A stretch of DNA of 64,000 nt from Rhodamnia argentea (GCF_020921035.1 NC_063151.1:26108934-26172933); one strand, 5' to 3'. Counted from the stretch's first letter, positions 48,336 to 60,828 are shown. Numbers and translations are program-made. The notes: a model not told the origin generated them from the letters alone.

Positions 48336-50601
48336 ATGGCTTCTCGCAGGCGCATGTTGCTCAAGGTCATAATCCTCGGCGACAGCGGGTAAGCTCTTTG
48401 CCTTCGCGATCCGATCAATGCCTTAGCGGATTGAGCGATGTCGAGTTACTTTTTTCCGTGCTGGTGCTTGCGCTGACCCCCTCTCCGTGGTGCTTTGTTA
48501 GGGTTGGGAAGACGTCTCTCATGAATCAGTACTCCCTTCAGACCTGAACGGTGATTTTGTTTTCATGGATTTTGGCTTTTTTTTTTTAGGAATTGACTGG
48601 CTCTTGTTTTGGATTTGTGGGGGCAGATATGTCAACCGCAAGTTCAGTAACCAGTACAAGGCGACCATTGGAGCTGATTTTTTGACGAAGGAAGTTCAGT
48701 TTGAAGATCGATTGTTCACGTTGCAGGTTAGTGATGTGTTTGCTGGTAGGATTAATTCTGGCCAACTTTGATGAGACAACCGTTCATTGGACAATCAATG
48801 GAGTTGTATTGGGCGGTTTTGTATATGTTGGTATTTAATCTTCAAACTGAAGTTTGACAGTTTCGTGTATTAATCATGGGGTTAGATTGACCTTGCCCTC
48901 GGCAAATCATTCTTTTCGAAGAACTCTCTAGGAAACGTAAATTTTGAGTTGTAAAAGATTGCGCTAAAACTTTCACTTGCCCCACACTATCTGTTTTAGG
49001 GGACTTATCAGCGTTCCCTCCCTTTCCTGCTGTTTTTGGAAATACTGCATGCTCCATGGGAAAACGAAACATTTAATTCTCTTTGTTTCACGGAGTTATA
49101 ATGCTGCTAAGTGATAATCAGAATTTGTGGTTTGATGGATGAAGTGAGAATTAGAGTGTCGAACATGACTAATTTTGAATCATGGAGTTATGCTTAGTTT
49201 TGGTAACTTTGAGAAGCTGGTGTTAATGGTAGACGTGCTCTTTTTGATGTCTGCAGATATGGGATACTGCTGGCCAAGAAAGGTTCCAGAGTCTGGGTGT
49301 GGCTTTTTACCGCGGTGCAGACTGCTGCGTCCTTGTTTATGATGTGAATGTCATGAAATCATTTGATAATCTTAACAATTGGAGGGAGGAGTTTCTGCTT
49401 CAGGTGATATGATATATGTTTACGAATAAATATCGTTGATTTCATTGATATTGAAGCTGTGAATGGGTATGATTTTTGTTTTCCATTGATGCACAGGCCA
49501 GCCCATCAGACCCTGAAAACTTTCCCTTTGTCGTGTTGGGGAACAAGGTAGATGTTGATGGTGGTAATAGTCGTGTGGTAAGATTCTTGTTTTCCGGCTT
49601 GTATTGCAGAAACCTAATTTGAAGGGATTTTGTGCTGATTCGCTGACTTGCAGCTTTTGTGTGCTTCATTTGTGTGTTAAAAATTCTTGCTGTAGGTTTC
49701 TGAAAAGAAAGCAAAGGCTTGGTGTGCTTCTAAAGGAAACATCCCTTATTTCGAGACATCTGCAAAAGAAGGTTTTAATGTGGAGGCTGCATTTGAGTGT
49801 ATAGCTAAAAATGCTTTGAAGAATGAACCTGAAGAAGAAATGTAAGTATTCTTTCACAGGTCGAGCTATCTATGACTGTATTAAGCATTATTGGCGTGAT
49901 CATAGTTAATTGCAAACAATCATTTCCAAAGATAAATGAAGTTTATTTAAAGTGTAACAATATCATGCGGAGCAATTTATATACAATAACTTATGGGAAT
50001 TTATATGCAAATTTAAAGTGTAAGAGAAGATGTTAGCTTTGCATCAAAACCTAGAGAACTTCAAACACTTCACCTCTGATAAGAAATGGTACTGTGCATC
50101 AGCAAAGCAAAGTTGCATCAGTGAGAAATTGTAATTGGAGTCAACTTTTATCATCAAGTGCCTTTTCATTTTTGGGATGCTGGCATTATGGAAACTTAGC
50201 TATCAAAATAGTTAGTCGGCTTCCACAGAAGTGGGTAAAAATAGATGTTTTCAATGCACTCTGTGGTCAAAGAAATTTAATTTTACATGTTATCATTATC
50301 TCTACTAATATATGAGAGGATAGAGTAGTATGCTGGTAGGAGTAGGACTGAATGCTAATACATGATGTTCTTATGACTGTAGCAAATCTTCAGATGTTTC
50401 CGTTCATTTGACTTACTCTACTTCTCTTCTCTTTGTGTTTAAACTTTTTCGGCTTTTTGTTGAAGCTTCAGATATTTCTCTGTGTATTATCTCATGAAAT
50501 TGTTGTAACATTTTCTTATGTACTTTGAAAGATACCTTCCCGACACCATTGATGTCACAAGTGGAGGACGGCAGCAGAGATCTACTGGCTGTGAATGTTG
50601 A
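48336..50601 (+). CDS. RABG3: Rab7-type small GTPase, RABG3 class
   Basis: Seven exons: 48336-48388, 48502-48528, 48627-48726, 49257-49403, 49497-49577, 49696-49841, 50532-50601. They join in phase to 207 residues. RABG3 is the plant Rab7, acting on late endosomes and the tonoplast in fusion with the vacuole. Visible motifs are the P-loop GDSGVGKTS (15-23), switch I Thr40 in [16 protein letters not shown] with Gln67, NKVD (125-128), ETSAK and the C-terminal CEC double prenylation signal. The Rab7-like string [20 protein letters not shown] is present. Exon 2 is only 27 bases, held by a donor GTACTC and an acceptor GGCAG that restore Gln-Tyr-Val-Asn. The last intron is the longest, about 690 bases. 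The paralogue letter (a-f) cannot be fixed by eye. Confidence 0.95.
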
Positions 50602-51880
50602 AGAGAGTCAATCGGCTACTCTTTCCCGTGCAATGGAAATACAGTAGAACCGATATATCGTGATTCATTGCTCAATAACTGTTACATAAGAGACTAATGT
50701 AGGCAACCGGATCAAACTGTCATCATGTATCATTAGTAGATCAAGGAAGACCGTTTCGTGGTCTTATCGGTTCCCTCATCTAACCTTAGTAGCTTACAAA
50801 TTTAATTTGTTTGGACATGGATTCTTGGGTATGAGTTTGGTTTGAAGTTTGTTGTTGGAAACTTTTTCGGTGGGGCTTTTTGGCATGTAATCTGCATGAA
50901 ACGGGAGTAGGATCTCTGATCTCTCCTCGTTGTGCTTTCCGGGAAATAGCTCGCAGCGGGTAGCCGATGGGCACTTGTGCAGCGATCGTGAATATAAGCG
51001 TTTGGTTGCAACGGGAACTTATCAAACACGCACACACACACACACACTCGATCACTCTCTTTCTCGCTTTGAGGAAGGTGTTTGGGCCAGCCCCAAATGT
51101 AACTATTTGTAGCATTTTGGAAAAGGTCTTCTCTTTAGTTTTACCGAACGCCCTTTTCATTCCTTGATGACATCTGAAGTCACTTGACCATAACCTTTTC
51201 CATCCAGTGCGAGGCCCTTCTTAAACCGTTTGTTATAATCAATTTATCTTTTATTATTACTGATTGCCATCTCCGACTTGCGTGACTTGAATTCAATGTT
51301 AGTTTAATTTCAGCATGAAAATTGAAAATGAAGATGAACGAAAAGTAGGAAAAAATTCTGAGAGTTGGGTAAGCGACGCATGCTATTTTACTTTAATATA
51401 TTTAAGCGTTTACTGCTGTTCTAAAATTTTAATTGGTACAATCAAAGTCATTAACATGTAGATTTCTTTTGCAATCAAGTCCCTTGATCTTTGATTCTGG
51501 CAAATTAAAGCCGAGGTGTTTGTTAATAAAGCCAAGAGTAGTTGCAGAAGACGGTGCCGCAATTCACAATCAACTTCTACTTGATTATTTGATCGTCAGG
51601 TCCGGTCAGTAAAGATTGACACATTAGCTTCACTTGATTGGAGGTGACCGCGGAGGGATTTGATTAGAGGAATTCTACAAATAAAGGATTCAATCGCAAG
51701 GTTTTTGAAATTAGAGGACCGTATTGAAAACACAGTGCAACTTCAGGGACCAAATGCGTGTCTTTCTTTTTTCCTCGGCTTGATTTGGTAATTTCCACGC
51801 CGGCTTTACATTCTTGGAGGCTGCAGAGTTGAGACTAGTACCTCTCAGTTCAGCGAGCGATATACCCCGAACCGGTTGCC
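50602..51880. other. Spacer between RABG3 and the small acidic gene
   Basis: It holds the RABG3 3' UTR, a short (CA)n run near 51028-51047, and AT-rich sequence. The leader of the next gene is at the right end. Confidence 0.5.
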
Positions 51881-52276
51881 ATGGACGCGGGGGATGATGG
51901 AGCAGAATCATCGCCCTCTCTCAAACTCGACGAACTCATTCCTCCTCGCCTCGAAGACGCAGGCCTCGAAGACTGCGCACTACCTCTCGAATCCATCCAG
52001 CTAGCATTCCTCAAAGCGGCGGCCGCCGCCGACGGATCCGACGCTCCCGAAGGCGACGATCGCCTCGACGGCCCACGCCCCTTAGCCAAGGGCGACTCCA
52101 ATGTCGTAGCTGGGGCTCTGTCCGAGCCTGACGACCCCGCGGATGACGCGGCGGGTCCTTGTTGGCGATGTTGTGGAGGCAAGGTGGAGGCGAACACGGA
52201 CGAGGTGAAGGATTCGCCGGTGCAGGAAATGCAGAAATTGGAGATCGGGGAGAGTGGGACAGATTTGAAATCTTAG
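51881..52276 (+). CDS. Small acidic uncharacterised plant protein
   Basis: Single intronless frame of 131 residues. The start ATG at 51881 lies in a good context (GCCATGG) and begins a GC-rich coding island that stands out from AT-rich flanks. The N-terminal half carries a compact stretch with LKLDELIPPRLEDAGLEDC and a following ESIQLAFLKAA helix-like segment. The middle is low in complexity (Ala, Asp, Gly, Pro) with a cysteine cluster (CWRCC), and the end is acidic. It has no signal peptide or membrane helix. I remember similar short proteins from other plants, without a tested function. Net charge and lack of basic residues argue against DNA binding. Confidence 0.75.
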   Translation: MDAGDDGAESSPSLKLDELIPPRLEDAGLEDCALPLESIQLAFLKAAAAADGSDAPEGDDRLDGPRPLAKGDSNVVAGALSEPDDPADDAAGPCWRCCGGKVEANTDEVKDSPVQEMQKLEIGESGTDLKS

Positions 52277-52410
52277 CGATAAGGCAAAATGGGCTTGTCA
52301 TGGTGCTGCATTTGTGGAACTTGTCCTTCTCGATGAAGCATTTTGAATCGTTTTTGTAAGTGAGAAAAGTTCTGCCCCGTGTTGTTGTCCCGTTCCGTTT
52401 TTCCCCTCCT

Positions 52411-53830
52411 ATGTATTTTGTGATCAATCCATTGAGTCAATAATTTACATGTTAGGTAGAAAAGGAAGGCCTGATGAAGATTGGTAATGGATTTCATAAT
52501 GGTAATTGGTGATTAAGGCATTACTTGATCATTAGTCCTCTCTTTTAATTGAATTAGCAGGTGGTGCAATTTTATATCCAGAAATGGAATTCTAGCACGA
52601 ATTGGTTATTAATAGTTTAGTGATTCATTTGTTCAATCTGAGACATTCATGGTCATGAATGCTTTCTATGTATTTCGTGATGATATGGGTGATCAATCCA
52701 TTGACTCAATTCAATTCACATGTTAGGTAATTGGTGATCAGGGCATTACTTGACCATTACGTCTTCTTGTAACTGAATTAGCAGGTGCTGCAATTTTAAA
52801 TCCAGAAATGGAATACATTCATTTTTGTGAATGCTTTGTATGTATTTTGTGATGATATGGGTGATCAATCCATTGAGTCAATTCAATTTACATGCTAGGT
52901 AGAAAAAGAAGGCGTGCTGATGATGAGTGGTAATGGATTTTGAAATGGTAATTGGTGATCAAGGCATTACTTTTTTTTTTTTTTTGGATCAAAGATCAAG
53001 GCATTACTTGACCATGAGGTCTTCTTGTAATTGAATTATCAGGTGCTGCAATTTAAAATCCAGAAATGCAATACATTTATGTTGATGAATGCTTTGTATG
53101 TATTTTGTGATGGTATTGGTCATCAATCCATTGAGTCAATTCAATTTGCATGCTAGGTAGAAAAACAAGGGGTGATGATGAGTGGTAATGGATTTTGAAA
53201 TGGTATGTTGGTGATCAAGGCATTACTTGATCATGAGGTCTTCTTGTAATTGAATTAGCAGGTGCTGCAATTTAAAATCCAGAAATGCAATACATTCATG
53301 TTGATGAACGCTTTGCATGTATTTTGTGATGATATGTTCATCAATCCATTGAGTCAATTCAATTTACATGCTAGGTAGAAAAACAAGGTGTGCTGATGAT
53401 GAGTGGTAATGGATTTCTAAATGTTAATTGGTGATCAAGGCATTACTTGACCATCATGTCTTCTTGTAATTGAATTAGCAGGTGCTGCAATTTAAATCCT
53501 GAAATCGAATTCTAGTATGAATTGGTAATTAATATTCTAGTGATTCATTTTTGCAATCTGATACATTCATGTTGATGAATGCTTTGTATGTTTTTTGTGA
53601 TGGTATGGGTGATCAATCCATTGAGTCAATTCAATTTACATGTTAGGTAGAAAAAGATGGCGTGATGATGATTAGTACTGGATTTCGTAATGGTAATTGG
53701 CGACCAAGGTATTACTTGACCATCATGTCTTCTTGCAACTGAATTAGCAGGTGTTGCAATTTTAAATCCAGAAATTGGATTCATTTGTGCAATCTGATGC
53801 ATTCATGCTGATGAATGCTTCACGTAGTCT
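52411..53830. repeat. Degenerate tandem array, six units of about 170-270 bp
   Basis: An anchor phrase (ATGTATTTTGTGATGATATG, then GTGATCAATCCATTGAGTCA) recurs starting near 52411, 52669, 52840, 53098, 53318 and 53588, with a partial unit near 53790. Each unit also carries ATCAAGGCATTACTTGACCA and GAATTAGCAGGTGCTGCAAT. Unit lengths vary by internal deletion, and one unit holds a poly-T insertion near 52972. The array starts within about 135 bases of the stop codon of the small acidic gene, so its first unit may be transcribed. Confidence 0.9.
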
Positions 53831-56800
53831 CTTAATTTGTAGTTGAGATTTGAGGATAGAAGCTTGGGGCTTGGTTTTATAGAGAGGTACTTGAATGACC
53901 CAACTTGAGTGTTTCGCCACGTAAGAATGGATGATACTGTTTTCTGTTGTTCTGCAAGAAGTCAGTAGGACTGGGGGTGAGGTTGGATCAGAAGTATAAT
54001 GGGGTAAAACATCATATGAAAATGCAACAGATGAATTCTGCTGTTGTTGGTTTGACGTGATAATGATACAGAATGGTTCCCTATTTTGGCTGCTTTTGGA
54101 GGCAAACGAGTCTTTCTATCAGTACCATCAGCTGTCAATTTTTTCAATTTCTTCTATGTTGTAGTTGAGATTCAACCCATGAACTAATTTTTCCCCTCGT
54201 CCTATAGTACCCATGTTACTCCCATTTGACAAGGAAACTTGAAAAGGGATATGCATGATGTGCAGTCCAAATCTCTCACAACCACATTCTACAGCCCAAA
54301 TTTGATACTTTTTTTCACTTTAAAAAAGCAAGCTGAGGGTTGATCTGTCAAAGAGATTGAATTTTGGAAATGTTACCGAATATGGTTTTTTCTCCTTATC
54401 GAGATTATCTGGAGCATCATTTTAAGGGGGGAAAACAAAAATGGAAAATGGTCATTTTGGGTAGCTTGGTTGGATGGATACTTTAAACTATTTCTTGGAG
54501 GAAACCTGGCAACACCACATGTTTGCATTAACAAATGCACCACGGGTTAGGTAGACACGTTAGTTCTTGTGGAGGTCTTCAAAATTGTCCTACAACTAGT
54601 TAATAGGCTCAAATTTCTTGACTGATGCAGCAGTTGTTTTGTTCAACGGGAAATAAATGACGTTTTAACTGCTGCATGCTTAAGGCTTGATTGACGGCAG
54701 GCACGATGTTTCCAAAGTGCCGAGTTGCTCTTTGATTTGTAATATTGGTCTAGAATGGCCGTCTACATGCCTAAAAAAATTTTCTTGTCTAAAGACAACC
54801 TTCTCTGGTTCTTCTTCTTCTTATCATCACCATCATCATCACCAACACTATTATTATTGTTATTATTATTTCTCATTACGCATGTTACTTAAAGCGTATT
54901 GGGAGGAGTACCAATTGGGATAATTGTTCAATGTGCCTCTGCTTATATGTATCTAATTCACCTGCATCTAGTTCTGTTAGGCCAGGTTCAGATATCAGCC
55001 TTGGATTTACTAGCTGTGCAGAGCTTTACTGCATAAATCTTCTCTCGTGGACTGATGAGACTGCTCATGATCATTTGAAATAGATGACAATAATGGTGCA
55101 AGTAAAATTGGTGACAATTCCTTTAATAAAATAATCTGCAATTGCCTTTGTTCTGAACATATACACTACCCAGATGGGAGGAGCCGAGAAAATGCTATTT
55201 AACTACCCAAGCAATGCGTAGTCACCATGCTAAATGTCACTCAAATGAAGATTTTATCTACAGAGATGTGGTATAGGATTGATAGCAAAGCATCTGTAAT
55301 CACATTTGCAGAACACTCAATGAGAACTTTTGGGTTAAGCAGACTTCTCCCGTTGGGAAAGGATTTGGGATGGAGTGCTATAAGGTAAATAAACTCTTGG
55401 AGTACTTTTTTGCTTGGTACCAACCATTTTTAATTGTGTGGTAATTTGTACTCTCTATTTTGGCTGTTTTGAAAACTTTGCAGGAGAACAGACTTCTTAC
55501 TTTTTGTAGTCCTTGAAATCTGGTTTAAACCTTTACTACAGTGGTGGATGCGCTTGTGTTGATCAAGATTGTAAATGCTTTATCTTGTATATGAGTGCTG
55601 TTTTGGTTCGTTTTCTCCTTTAGTTATGAGGATGACCCCTTGGTCGTGCGGTATCATGTATCTTTCTTTACCCATCAGGAAATTACTGCAGGGAAGAGTT
55701 TTCTTCACCGCTTTGGTCCAATCAAGATGTCGAAGGTCCAAATGGAGATTGCAATGTACTTCCCACTTTCTTGTTCTTGCATTTTCGTTTCTCATGCTGG
55801 AAACTGCATCTGGAAGAACATACTGTCATCTTGCTATGGTCATTGCTGGTTGAATGGGGTATTATCCATCTAGATAAATTCCTCTTCACAAATCAGAATT
55901 TCTGAGCCTAAATTGCCATTTTTTCCTCCAAAGTACGATCTAACGGCTGTTTAATGCCTTGTTATGTTTAGTTAGGCCCAGCGTAAGGGTCTAATGCTAT
56001 CATGTCTCTGTACTTTTAGCAGGTGCGTGATATGTAATGCAAAACTGCTAGTGGACATAGGGTGATAATTGATAACCTTTTTCAAATTGGGCCAATGATA
56101 TGTACGTGTGTTTCATGTTTGGTAGGGAATGCGCGGGACAACTTGGCATTGTCTTCGAAGGGATGGAGACAGCTGATATATGTACGTTTCAGATGGTCCT
56201 AGGAGATCTTTTGTATTTTAACTAAGGCTCTGGATTCACAGACTTAGCCAGCTAGGCATGATGTATGACCTTATCCCTCTTCTAATGGGTCAATCCCTTT
56301 AGCTGAAATTGTGCAACATCCACCAGATAAGAGTTGGTGAGTGATCGAATTAGCAACGATTACCACAATGAAGTCTTTCCAAACAAGCGACTCTGCTATT
56401 TGGATATCGGTTGCTCTTGCACTGTTAACGCTCGGTATTTTGCACCAAGAAGTTGAATTTGGGGCTTCCTGCCGAAGAAACCTTTATTTCATGGAGTACT
56501 TATCTGTAAATAATTCTTGCCCTCAGGAACACCAGTGAATTGCTCTAGTACCTTGCGTTTGAAGCGCCACGGGGAGTAGATGGGGATATTCGTTCGAACG
56601 AAGGATTAACTACAAGCCTCGTCAGATCGTACTCGCAATCCAAGGCAACGGGTTTTCACAGCTAAGACGCTTTCATCTGATGCACAAGGTCAAATTGTTT
56701 AGTGGTTTAAAACGTACATTGTCTGACCTAAAAAAAAGATGTGTTGACAATTGGAATTTTGGTGGTTCGATTAGATCACTGAACTTCCACTAAACCCCGG

Positions 56801-57855
56801 ACTTAGATCTATTTGCTGACATTAAGGTGCCTACTACACCAAGATCTCATATTTTTGTCAGTGCATGTGGATCCTGGCTTTGATGTTCAATGTGCATGAC
56901 CCAGACACTGTCAATTATTGGTTTCTGCTACTTAGCTGGCACTAGCTGTGGTACTGTGGCAAGCAGAGAGACCGACATCTATGCTATTTTATGCACTTAC
57001 AGTATCCTGTTTCTTCGATAACCTCTCCCTCAGCTGCATCATCGCGTGCTTATTTCATTTATATATTTGACGAGGGAGCTTGCTGTTACACAAGCAAGCC
57101 ATTGACATGCCTCGTCGATCGTATAGATAAGGTGATACGTGGACGGGAGATACTGGATTCTTGCACTTGGTGGTGTCGATAACCAAACGCGCGTATCCCT
57201 CTTGAACCACTGGACCAATCGATCTGATTGCTTGTGGGTTCATTTACTCCTGGAACCAACATTATAATTCACATCTAATGCCTGCTCGATCCTCTCCGGA
57301 GACTCTCCCAACCACACAAGGTAATTTTCTGCAGGGCAGGTCCCGATTGCTGATTGTTAGATCTTTCACAGCTGGCGACGTTTGTACGGTTTCTGCATTA
57401 TGCACGTGCACCTCTTCAACTAACAGTCAGGATCTCATACCCATGGCCGCCCTGACTGATCAGTTTTTCCTTGTGGACCGAATCCGACTGATCTGATCCT
57501 CATGGTTTGAATCTTAGCTAGCTGATTAAGGAACTTAGGATCTGTACATGCGATCAATATCTTCCGCCTCTCGTTTAAGAAATGCGCACATCTTTATTGG
57601 TGTAATCAACCCAAACGCAGACGGGGCATTTGTGGCGATTCAGGCCAGAATGGAAGCCTAAATACGATTTATCAACAAATGCAAGAAAGGTGGGGAATGC
57701 CGGTGACTCCAGTCAACACCAGCTTGAGTTTGTCCAATTTGAACGCCAAACTAAATTTAAGTAATTGACTTGGGCTGATCTTGACATGTGTTGTCATGGG
57801 TCCACCCGAAGTTACGCAAGGATACGCTCATTATTGCATTCACGGGGGTTTCCTA
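53831..57855. other. Long spacer without recognised genes
   Basis: It is AT-rich with short CAT/ATT trinucleotide runs near 54820-54865. Open frames reach about 90 codons, are single and show no domain. No transposon ends were found. A poorly conserved or non-coding transcript cannot be excluded. Confidence 0.4.
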
Positions 57856-58782
57856 TTATTGGAGATTGAAGATTCCCCCCACCGAAAATTTTTTGCCAGT
57901 ACTGGCTCTTCCTGTGGAGATTGCCAAGTAATCAACTTCACAACTCAACCCTTCTCCGGCACTACTGGACTTGGAAAGGAATCGCTTTTGCGAAATGGGA
58001 AGGGAAGTTCTAGTTTCAGCAGCAGCTGCAGCGGCAGCAGGAGGGTGCGAATGCGTCTCCTCCCCCCGTGATTCGTCAGAACTCCAACAGCACGTGAAAA
58101 ATATGCCGACGAGACAAGAAGCAAAGTTCCAAGTTTCCAGCAACATGGGTGTGAACCGTTGAAGGCGACAGTACAGGAGGTCGTGCCTTAGCGCCACGCG
58201 ATTCACGAAGCTCCCCCTTGGGGTTATGAGCCGAATACCCCCGTCAAAGCAGCCTACGATGATCACGGGATTGTCTTCTACATGAAGGACTGGTTTTGCG
58301 TACGTGGACGAGGTTGGCGGGTCCATGCACATGTGAATGAATGCCGATGATGTTTTGGCTGAACCACGATCCAAGAATTTAGACATTTTAGAGTATTTGG
58401 TCTCCCTGGTGCTGCTGGGCAAGTAAATCGGTGCCAAAAGCTTTGATGGGTACGGGTTTGTCGCTGACAATTCGTCTAAAAACTCAACCAACCCTTTATT
58501 TTTGTCATTATTTCGGGGGTCAATGTTGGAAGGCCTTGGCATTGGGGATTGGAGTGCAAGAAACCACACTACTTGGTTGGACCGGTGGTGTTTTGGAGGA
58601 GGAAGAGTGAATTGATCCCTTAATATACTGGTAGAATGCAAATATCCACACGGAACTGACGCGACGACGCATTCTCGGGGTCCCCGAGGCTGCTTCTTGC
58701 GCAAAAGCCGACGGAAAGATTGACCACGTGCTTGTTTTGCTTCCCCGATTAGGGTTAACATCCGGTGGGCTAGTCGTAGCAT
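57856..58782 (-). CDS. Orphan open frame, 308 codons, function unknown
   Basis: This is the longest open frame of the window without a recognisable family. It starts MLRLAHRMLTLIGEAKQARG and its first third is basic. The middle is Pro/Ser-rich, followed by a short hydrophobic segment (CLVGIFFTCC, about residues 225-234) and an Ala-rich tract coded by a GCTGCTGC-type repeat. There is no signal peptide, repeat domain or catalytic motif. Its length argues for selection, but its composition does not look strongly like a folded protein, and a chance open frame or old pseudogene is as likely. No neighbouring gene helps. Confidence 0.3.
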   Translation of the reverse strand: MLRLAHRMLTLIGEAKQARGQSFRRLLRKKQPRGPRECVVASVPCGYLHSTSILRDQFTLPPPKHHRSNQVVWFLALQSPMPRPSNIDPRNNDKNKGLVEFLDELSATNPYPSKLLAPIYLPSSTRETKYSKMSKFLDRGSAKTSSAFIHMCMDPPTSSTYAKPVLHVEDNPVIIVGCFDGGIRLITPRGSFVNRVALRHDLLYCRLQRFTPMLLETWNFASCLVGIFFTCCWSSDESRGEETHSHPPAAAAAAAETRTSLPISQKRFLSKSSSAGEGLSCEVDYLAISTGRASTGKKFSVGGIFNLQ

Positions 58783-58884
58783 GTGGCATTCGGTAATCTA
58801 TGAAGACATCTCAGCGGTCCAATGATCCTCATGTGATGGTCGTTGAATCTCTCTTTCAATTATGAAATAAGCAATGTGTATAAA

Positions 58885-59618
58885 TAGGGGTGGGCAAACT
58901 GGACCGGACCGGATCGGGCGGGTTGGTCCGGTCCTTGAGGGAGGTGGTCCGATCCCCCGTCCCAATAAATGGGACCGGTGATCGAGCAGTTTGGTCCTCG
59001 ATGAATACAGTTTATTCTATTTATTATGTTCTTTTCTAGTGCATTGTGTGGTGAGTGCACTAGTGTGTTTTTGTTCATTTAATATAGTGGTAGCAATTTC
59101 TTAATATTCATGCGTTTTGATTATTCATTTCAATGAGTAGTCATGTATTTTGTTTTTGCACATTGTTTGGATGTGAAATCCGTTTAGTGAACAATACCAC
59201 TATTAGTATATCTTTCGCTAGCTATGTTTTTTCGATTATGTCCTTTATATATCTCTATTATATTAGCGGTTAGACCAATGTCATTGTTAAGCTTACCATT
59301 CTGTGAAGACATGTCTTCATTATGAAGGTGAGCAAACTAGACCATCATATTTTTTTTTATTCAACCTGGGATATAAATTGTAAATTAACATGCAATTAAA
59401 GCATATTGTACTTCAAGGGTTAGATTTCTATGAGCATTTGGTATTAGCGATCCCACTAGGCTGGGTCTAGGACTGGACCGGACTGGATTGCCGGTCCCGA
59501 TCCCGGTCTTGGTTCGGTCCTTGGTCCCGAAAATTTGGGGGCCGGGACTACTGGTCCGGTCCCCGGTTCCATATCGAGACCGGACCTACCGGACCGGTCC
59601 GGACCATGCACGCCCATA
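58885..59618. mobile_element. hAT-type MITE, longest copy
   Basis: The ends TAGGGGTGGGCAAAC and GTGGGCGTGCATGG-like (reading TGCACGCCCATA on plus) are inverted. The flanking octamers TGTATAAA (58877-58884) and TATATAAA (59619-59626) match at 7 of 8. The two ends carry dense GGACCGG/CCGGTCC words while the middle (59000-59440) is AT-rich and unrelated, so this copy has a different interior from the others. Confidence 0.78.
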
Positions 59619-59626
59619 TATATAAA

Positions 59627-60245
59627 GAGGCAAAATTCGACTCTCATACCATGTTAGGATATTCAAGTCAAAACTTCTTGATGTGAGATATTTGGACACA
59701 TGCTAATTTTATTTCCTAAAAAGGACATGTAAGACAATGGACGATGTCGAAAGGTATCTAACTATTTAATGAGGCAAAATTCGCTTACAATTTTTCAGTT
59801 ATAATGGCAACTTGGGGTCGAGTGTTCTTGATGTACGTGCGAATCTTTGTTCACGAGTGCGTTATATATTACCAAAGGTCGTGCTTGTGCATGTGCATGT
59901 GCATGTGCCTTAGAATATTGTACAATGTGTATAGATGATTTAGTTTCAGCCAGCCAAAGTTGCGCAATAAAATAGAATTAAAACAAAGCCTATCAACATG
60001 ATTTGACAATGATCTAGATTGGATCTTGAGAGGTGAACAACCGAACCCCTTAATTTGAGAGATGGTGACTAGATATGATACCCGTTCACTCTATCGTTTA
60101 CCTAAACGTTTGAAATGGAGGGGGACGGAGTCGCTTCAAAAGGATCCGTTTCATCCAATCGGGTTGGCGGGTGTCCATGTGGATTCCGGATATAAATTTG
60201 GAGTAAAACCAATCGAGACGAGACAGAGGAACGACAGGTAGAACT

Positions 60246-60282
<37 letters not shown>

Positions 60283-60828
60283 GGAGAGACTCGGGGAGGT
60301 CCTCCCATAATAAAATGACATGCGAGATCATCCTCTCATCCCCAGCTGACTCGTGCATATGCTAGTCTCTTTACTGTCTTGGCTGGGGCAAGACACACCT
60401 TGAAAAGATTTCCGCAAAATCTCATATCCACTTTTCTCAAGAACGTACAAGTGGGTCTCCTTTCGAGCTTGAGGTCTCGGCTTCTTGTCAGCATTCTCAG
60501 TGACAAGATTCTCATTTGAAGAGAGAAAACCAATAATTCTCTCTTCCTTCCTTCTTCGTTTTGTTTTTTTTTTGTTTTGTTTTGGTGTATCCTGCACAAC
60601 TGGGTGGACAAGGTGGGGGGTATTTTGGTGGGTTTTTAGTCTGTTCTTGATGGAAGAGAACTATAGAAAAGTTGTCTGCTAGGCTCAAGTTTGCATTTTG
60701 TAGTTGTTCCGCTGGTTCTGTTCTTGATTCTCTTTTTTCTGATTTCCGTTTGGGTATTTGGTTTTGGGGATAAATTGCAGAGGATTTTGGGATTCGGTGT
60801 ATAATTTTGAAATTTTAGCGGGACTCTG
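59627..60828. other. Upstream region of the TauE/SafE gene
   Basis: It contains a (GA)n tract at about 60248-60282 and, from about 60480, sequence likely to be promoter and 5' UTR. No other gene was seen. Confidence 0.5.

Noticed and set aside
51850-52197. Minus-strand frame of 115 codons opposite the small acidic gene
   Set aside because: Ser/Pro/Ala-rich shadow of a GC-rich coding island.
52411-53830. Repeated units considered as a CRISPR-like array
   Set aside because: Units are long, degenerate and contiguous in a plant nuclear genome. This is an ordinary tandem repeat.
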